DNA of 25,285 nucleotides from Nephromyces sp. MM_2019 (Eukaryota; Apicomplexa; Aconoidasida; Nephromycida). The translations under genes and the position numbers were made by a program. Positions within the stretch are counted from its first letter, which is position 1; the number at the start of each line of letters is the position of its first letter. Where the stretch lies: the NCBI GenBank assembly GCA_015657535.1, contig JADHZB010000970.1, positions 3,892-29,176 on the forward strand. Reading direction: 5' to 3'. Below, piece by piece: positions 20,035-25,285 of the stretch. Under the pieces are notes generated by a model. The model saw only the letters and a list, made by a program, of their open reading frames with translations. It ran no database searches and was not told where the DNA came from.

Positions 20035-20613
20035 TTGATAAAAAGCAGAGAAAGAAGGTGGGACTACGTCAAGCTACAAATGCATAAGGGACTTGCATAT
20101 TGCAGGTATAATTTACTAAACATAAAAATTTTTTTCCTAAAAATTTATATTTTAAGTTTATTATGCGCACCTTTGACTTTTTTATGTTTTTTCGTAAATG
20201 CAAACTTTAAGTTGCTGAAGGAAGACTCTCTGTATATACATTTTCATCTTCAAGATAATCAAAATTAAAATTCCTCTAATATAATCCGCGCTTTGCTGCC
20301 GCTAACCAACATCGTGACGATTCTTTGCAAAGGCAAGGAGCTATATACTTTAGATAAACTTGAAGATTCTACACAGATGATGTCTGGGATACTTCAGGTA
20401 TTGGCGAACGATTTCTAATTCATTTAATTGCTAAAAAAAAAAAAAACTATAGAGTGTGAATATGACTACTAGTTTGCATTCTAGGAAAAAACATTAAAAG
20501 GTGATTCATAAGTTTTGAAAAAAGCAGCTTCATTTGTCAAACAGCTCGCATATATGCAACAAACTGTAAGAGAACGTGCGCGGAAGAAATCTAGCCGAAA
20601 GTTGTCGGAGTAG
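20035..20613 (+). CDS. Candidate exons of an unknown plus-strand gene, C-terminal part
   Basis: Three segments look coding. The first ends at 20105 before GTATAA (reads SRERRWDYVKLQMHKGLAYC plus two bases of an Arg codon). The second is open from 20269 to 20397 (contains LTNIVTILCKGKELYTLDKL and ends MMSGILQ). The third, 20545-20613, reads LAYMQQTVRERARKK and onward to a TAG. The second and third join in phase 0 across a 147-nt intron that starts GTATTG and ends AAACAG. The first does not connect in phase to the second, so an exon or boundary is missing. The product is basic and helical at its C-terminus. No family is recognised. Confidence 0.3.
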
Positions 20614-21159
20614 ACTCAAAACTTCGTATCCTTTTTAGCAGTAAAAATGATAGCTTATTAGCTGATTTTTGGACATCCAATGAATTTGTTCATCCAAATA
20701 CTCAACTTAAGGAATGATAAGACAAGAAGGAATATGTATATTCGCTTCATTGAACGAGATAATCATCAGGATGAAGCTCCGGGGGGCAATATAGATGCAG
20801 AAAGGAAGAAACAGTGGGTTTTAGGTGCAGAAACTCGTTTTTTCTTCTTTTGTCTGGAATGAGTGGATGCAAAGAGTAGCGGAGGATACTTCCTTTTGAG
20901 AAAAACAGTTGAAAACTCTAAAATAGGTGATTTCTCGGAGGATCTAAAGGTTTTTCCGGTATGGCAGTCTCAAACACTCTCATTTATGGAAAAATCATAG
21001 GGTAGTCTTACACAAAATACTCCTTCATCTCTCAATACAGTACATATGTAGTCTCACATACCCACTAGAGAGAGAGAAGTTCGTTTTCGCTGAGTTAACA
21101 AACACACACTGGAGAGAAAAATCTTCACTTTCTCTCATCACCTGTAAGCTTGAAGCTCT
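20614..21159. other. Intergenic, no gene seen
   Basis: Between the 20.0-20.6 kb exons and the end of the minus-strand gene at 21160. A 60-codon plus frame (20680-20862, starting ATG) has a plausible composition but no other support. TG/CA and GAGA motifs reappear from about 21060. Confidence 0.4.
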
Positions 21160-22281
21160 TTAAACTATTTCACTCTGTGATAAAGCATCGCAGCTCTTCA
21201 TCTTCCCGGAACCTACGCACGCTTTACAGACTTGTGGGAGGATATTTTGCATTTTGGACTGTAAAACAGACTTCTCTGTTAAACACAAATAAATGATACG
21301 CGCACGCACAGGCATACACACGCACGGACATACACGCACTGACATACACTCGGCCACACACACACACATGTCCTCAAGCGTTTCACACATACCTCAACAC
21401 GTACAACCCAGATACCTTAACCCATACCATTCAACCAGCGCAACCTCAACCCACACACCCACCCGTCAACCCACACACAATCATACGCAATCACCTCACC
21501 GCACTACGCAAATACCTACAATCTCCTCACGTACTCTCATGCACCCAAAACCCTTCATCTTCGTGTGTGTGTTCGTGTTTCCCGCTACTCTTTAGTTCCT
21601 CTGTATACCGTGAAAGAAAGTGCGACAGTGTGTAGACGGTATACAAAAAAAGCAGCCTCCTCCCTCCTCTTCTTTTTGTTGTGTAATAACTTCCTCCTTC
21701 GTCCTGCATTTTAGCACCTACCCGAATCGCAGCTTGCTCCTTTCATTGCGCTGAAACCTTGTGTGTGTGTGCATCTGTGTCTCCTCCTGGAGTAGCAGAC
21801 AGTTTTATACAAGAAAGCCTGGATCAGTATGTAGCTACTCGGCTGTTCACAAAACTCTCCCTTGTAAAACCATCCTCTGTTGATGCTACGCTTGCAACCC
21901 CCTTTTGCTGCTGGCAGTTTGACATTTTGTCACTATTTCGAGTTGTGTGTGTGGGGATTCTTCTCTTTAGGAAACTCTGGAAGTGATGCTCAAGACGCTT
22001 GGCACGCACAAGAGAGTCATCTGAGGGGGAGCGTATGTACAGTCTGAGGGGGAATACACATACACTCAAATATACACTCAAACTCACACACACACTCAAA
22101 GATCTCCCTTATTGGTACCCCTTTCACTCTAATCTTTGCCGAATAAGTCATCCCTAGAGAGAGACATACTTCTCTCTCTTTCTCTCTAATCAGAAAGCTT
22201 TTTGCACTGCTTGAGATGCTTATTTTCGCCTTTCTCTACTCTGCGGTCTGCCATCGTCTACCTACCTCATATATGTATGCG
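21160..22281 (-). CDS. Probable minus-strand gene with CxxCxGSG zinc-finger-like C-terminus (incomplete model)
   Basis: Exon 22096-22153 (contains MTYSAKIRVKGVPIREIF) joins exon 22043 leftwards (ELYIRSPSDDSLVRAKRLEH, then HFQSFLKRR) in phase 2, with acceptors TCTCTCTCTAG and TTCCCCCTCAG. The second exon's donor is undecided; its frame is open to a TGA at 21824. A 20-nt upstream exon (22262-22281) would add AYIYEVG; otherwise the ATG at 22149-22151 is the start. A terminal exon (21160-21258, acceptor CTGTTTTACAG) reads QVCKACVGSGKMKSCDALSQ and ends EIV. It carries a CxxCxGSG motif like half of the zinc site in DnaJ-type and BSD2-type chaperones, plus another Cys. The middle exons linking the two parts were not resolved. 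A plus-strand alternative over 21715-22024 also reads well, which lowers confidence. Confidence 0.4.
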
Positions 22282-23544
22282 CTGGAAGATGTAGCGGATT
22301 ATGCTCTGTGAGCTTCCGTGTGCAATTCAAAGCGCTTTCATGCAAATTTTCATGCGTAGTTTGATGAAATCACTTACCGAGTAAGATAATGCCTACGTTC
22401 TTACTGATTTCCCCCTAGTTTACTATCGTATATCGGATTTTAAAGTCCCCGCACACGTAGGAAGCTGAACGAGGGGTTTTTGTGATCTTCCAGGCATATG
22501 CTTTTTTTTGTTAGCTGAAAGTGTATTGTCTTGTGTGTGGGAAGGATTTTATGGTGTGATGATGATGATGATTTGTGATTTGGTTGTATAGTCGGTTTTA
22601 TATATGGCTGTTGTTGCACTCACACACACTCTAAGATTGCCCTTAATCTTGTGTTTGGCTTTTGTCACACACACGAACTCTCATAGAGCCCTTAATGTAT
22701 GCCTGTTTTCACGTGCAAACACGTTCCCACTCTGTTAACCTCTTAATTTGTAGTAATATCGGTGCCCTCACATGTATGCAGCATTGATGTTATATGCAGT
22801 ATTGGTAAGGTATCTTCGCATACACGGAGCATTGGTAGGGTATCTTCGCACACAGCTTCATTTTCCTCACACAGTTCCAACTTCTTCATACATTTGTGTA
22901 TGTCTCTATGTTGCCACCCCCTTTATAACTTCCACAACTCTCTTGTATATCCTTGGGATGCCTTTACGGTTTTTTCGTAAAGTTGAAGAGGGTTGTTTTG
23001 TTACTACCCCACCCTTATACTAAGAATTAGCGAATCTTTTCCTGGAGCTACTACCATAAGCTCTATATATGTTCGAAACCCCCTCCATCTAAAGAGTGGT
23101 GTGTTTACGCTTGTGCACCTCCCCTTCAAGCTCCTCCCACGAACTCCTACATGTTCAAATCCCCCCCCAACCCCCACCAACCCCCCTACCCCACAGATTT
23201 GTGTGTGTGCCTTCCGCCACAGCACTACTTCTGATGGAAAAATTGGTGCCAAAGCTGTATTTTATTCTGCACATGCTTTGGTAATAAACATCAAACTCTA
23301 ATAACCATACCTACATCAACAGAGGGATAGAAAGATGCAGCATATCATCAATTTGCACACACACACACTGATTTTGTTCGTGCAGTAGAACTTGCGACAT
23401 CTCCTTGTTATTCCCCTTTTTCTCCATCCTCTTCTTTTTCTCCCACTCTCCCCCCCTGCAAAGCACCTCTACACTCATCCCCTGCATTCTTCTACCATAA
23501 AAGTATATAGTGTGTGTGTGAGTTTTCAAACTCCCCCAACGAAG
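22282..23544. other. Divergent intergenic region upstream of the dynamin gene
   Basis: No supported gene. It contains an ATG-trinucleotide run near 22558-22570, a 30-bp tandem repeat (22801-22860), C-rich stretches (about 23158-23195) and a pyrimidine-rich leader (23399-23495). CATAAAAGTATATAG at 23496-23510, about 35 bp before the dynamin start codon, is TATA-like. A possible minus-strand micro-exon with a GTAAGT donor lies near 22375-22415. Confidence 0.45.
22801..22860. repeat. Tandem duplication, 30-bp period
   Basis: ATTGGTA(A/G)GGTATCTTCGCA occurs at 22801 and 22831, and the two 30-bp units differ at a few positions. A shorter related piece (GCATTGATG) precedes them. Confidence 0.8.
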
Positions 23545-25144
23545 ATGGAAGAACAATCAGCGCTCCGCTTGAATGGCTCTCATAATGGAGCGTCTTCAAA
23601 CGACTCAGTAGAGATTGAGTGGGAGCAGAATGACAGCCATATGCCAGAGTCTCCAGATAGTGAGCTTGAGCACCTCGTAGATGTCTCTCAAGATCACGTA
23701 GATAAAGTGAAGAAATTGGTGGAAAACATCCGAATGGTGGATGATTCCAACACACTATACTATCTCTGCTTTCAACTGCTTCGATTGGGTGGTCTTTCAG
23801 CTGAGATTCCTCGTTTTGTTGTATTTGGGCAGCAGAGTATGGGGAAGACTACTTTATTAGGTGAGTGGGAGGGGGGGGGTGCGTGTTGTGTGTTGGTATT
23901 GGTATGTTGGTGTGTGTGTTTTTGTGTGCACCCCCCTGTCAGTCTGCATACACATGCATTCCGTCTGGTTCTGCTCTTAAACATGGACTCGCTTTCAGTT
24001 GTTTACACATGTACACCCCCCTTTGAGTCTACCCCCATATATGCACTCGCTTTCAGTTGTTTATGCATGTACACCCCCCTTTCAGTCTACTTCCACACAC
24101 CGCCTCCCTTATTGCACCCCCACACACGTGTTTTTTTATCCCATTCTCTGTTCTGAGTTTAACTGAAGAATCTTTGGATTTTCTCCTCATTAAAATCTCT
24201 CAAAATGATGTTTTCTGCAGATTACATTATGGGAGGGCCTATAGGTTATAGAAGCACTGATACAGGTACTAAGCAGCCAGTCATCATCATGTTGAAGCCT
24301 AGTACTTCTCAGAAGGTTGAGTGTTCTTTGGATGGCAAGAAGATGGATATCTCACAGCTTCAGCATGATATGGCTGCGAGAATGGTAGCTGTGGGAGATG
24401 CTATACTCTCAGAAGAGCTTTTGGTCGAAATCTCTATTCCAGGCGGTGTGTGTTGGGGGGTGTGTGTGTGGGGGGGGGTACTTGTGTATGTATGTGTGTG
24501 AGTTTGTGTGTGTGTGTGGGTGTGTGGGTGTGGGTGTGTGGGTGTGCTATTATATGTGTGTGCATGTGAGTGTGCCTATATGTTTGCGTGTGTGTGTGGG
24601 TGTGCTATTATGTGAGTGTGCTCGTGTATGTGCGTGTGCAGGGTGTGCTAACATGTGTGGGCTCCATTCTGCGTTTTTCGGTGGTATGTATGCTATAATG
24701 TGTATAGGAGTGGTATCTATTGCAACATGTACGTGTTTGCTTGCTAAAGCGTGTGTGCTACTATGCGTGTGTTTTCTAAGAAGCTTTATGCTTTATAGAG
24801 TTTTCCTCTTTAAACTTCCGATGGTTTTAACGTGGAAATGACTGTAGATACACTCTCTTGCCGTAGAGTGTCTCTACTTGTGGCGTTCTTTACCAGCCTA
24901 AGATAACCTCCCCTCCGAGGGTTCTGATGCTTCTGTGTGTGTGCAGGTGTACACGCTGTATTTGTGGATCTTCCTGGTATCAAAGACGATTCAAAGACTG
25001 GAGCTGACGTCACTCGTTCAGTAGTAAGAAACTACGTGAGCTTCAATCCCAACGATCTATACATCCTCGTGAAGAAAGCTTCTGATGATCCTGCAAACTG
25101 GCCTTGGTCTCTGAGGGAGTTTATCTTATCTCCACATCCTGTTG
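23545..25144 (+). CDS. Dynamin-like GTPase, first three exons, continues beyond right edge
   Basis: Exons are 23545-23860, 24221-24445 and 24947-25144, with GT-AG junctions and phase 1 at each; 246 codons are visible. ATG 23545 is the first in frame. Residues 1-50 are an acidic, Ser-rich leader without a targeting signal. The G domain begins near 75. The P-loop (G1) is GQQSMGKT at 95-102, the G2 region is DTGTKQPV at 119-126, and G3 is DLPG at 188-191. G4 is not yet reached. Dynamins hydrolyse GTP while assembling into collars that constrict or divide membranes. The sequence after G3 (LVKKASDDPANWPW) departs from the usual dynamin pattern around NQDLANSDAL, so this is a divergent subclass rather than classical dynamin. 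The middle domain and GED would lie outside the window. Confidence 0.93.
23861..24220 (+). other. Intron 1 of the dynamin gene, carrying a 58-bp tandem repeat
   Basis: The donor GTGAGT and acceptor TTTTCTGCAG join ...GKTTLL to DYIMGG. Two near-identical 58-bp units begin at 23991 and 24049 (GCTTTCAGTTGTTTA then CATGTACACCCCCCTTT), with a diverged fragment upstream at about 23929. The remainder is TG- and C-rich. Confidence 0.85.
24446..24946 (+). other. Intron 2 of the dynamin gene, TG-rich
   Basis: The donor is GTGTGTG and the acceptor is GTGTGTGTGCAG; it joins ...ISIPGG to VHAVFVDLPG. Most of the first 200 bp is (TG)n interspersed with G runs. The 147-codon frame over it is a Cys/Val low-complexity artefact. 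Confidence 0.85.
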
Positions 25145-25285
25145 GTGAGTGTAGAGGTGGCACACACACACACACACACGGAGATATATGGGATACTCTT
25201 GGGCTGTATTGGTAGACACACACACGCTAGATGCTGTGGAGGTGTATTGGCAGTCACATGATTGTATGTGTACGTACCCCCCCCC
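25145..25285 (+). other. Start of intron 3 of the dynamin gene
   Basis: The donor GTGAGTG follows ...SPHPV. A (CA)n tract at 25160-25179 and a terminal C run follow. No convincing acceptor and exon lie before the window ends. Confidence 0.7.

Noticed and set aside
23392..23544. 51-residue extension of the dynamin protein upstream of its ATG
   Set aside because: It begins at a TTG and derives from a C/T-rich leader; ATG 23545 is the first in frame.
24398..24841. 147-codon plus-strand Cys/Val/Gly-rich ORF
   Set aside because: It covers intron 2 of the dynamin gene and is a translation of TG repeats.
1..25285. CRISPR array or prokaryotic operon structure
   Set aside because: No regularly spaced direct repeats with unique spacers were seen, and the recognised genes contain spliceosomal-type introns.

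Overview
The window reads as nuclear DNA of a eukaryote, most likely a unicellular protist. Two genes that can be recognised by family are each split into short exons by GT-AG introns. There are no bacterial-style operons, and the gene-bearing flanks are full of (TG)n/(CA)n tracts. The species cannot be named. Two TTTAGGG units near 19.88 kb and an unusual dynamin-type GTPase would fit an alveolate or a plant/algal-like lineage, but that is a weak inference.

Left flank (1-7.4 kb). A minus-strand gene runs from an ATG at 4636 off the left edge. Seven exons can be joined with consistent phases into a 270-residue N-terminal part of a tetratricopeptide-repeat (TPR) co-chaperone-like protein with a complete carboxylate clamp. 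A 2.1 kb divergent intergenic region follows, holding degenerate tandem repeats, TG tracts and a pyrimidine-rich leader. Next comes a plus-strand gene for a 219-residue protein with one N-terminal hydrophobic segment and no recognised family (6751-7410).

Middle (7.5-21 kb). The composition changes here. TG/CA tracts nearly vanish, AT content rises towards 19-20 kb, and gene calls become difficult. The one strong call is an uninterrupted 659-codon ORF (16060-18039) for a large, probably disordered protein of unknown function. Other candidates rest only on reading frame plus splice-site logic and are given low to moderate confidence. They include a 175-residue secreted-protein model with three very short introns (14193-14851) facing a 61-residue secreted-protein model (14953-15184), an 89-residue two-exon model (12133-12433), a lysine/arginine tetrapeptide-repeat ORF (11239-11442), and exons near 8.85-9.29 kb and 20.0-20.6 kb.

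Right flank (21-25.3 kb). TG/CA tracts return. A minus-strand gene model ends at 21160 with a CxxCxGSG zinc-finger-like motif. After about 1.3 kb of intergenic DNA, a plus-strand dynamin-like GTPase gene starts at 23545 and runs off the right edge. Its first three exons encode 246 residues, including the P-loop and the DLPG switch motif.

The recognisable genes suggest ordinary housekeeping functions (chaperone adaptor, membrane-remodelling GTPase). Nothing here supports a defined new multi-gene system. The most unusual material is the compositionally distinct middle block with its orphan ORFs.
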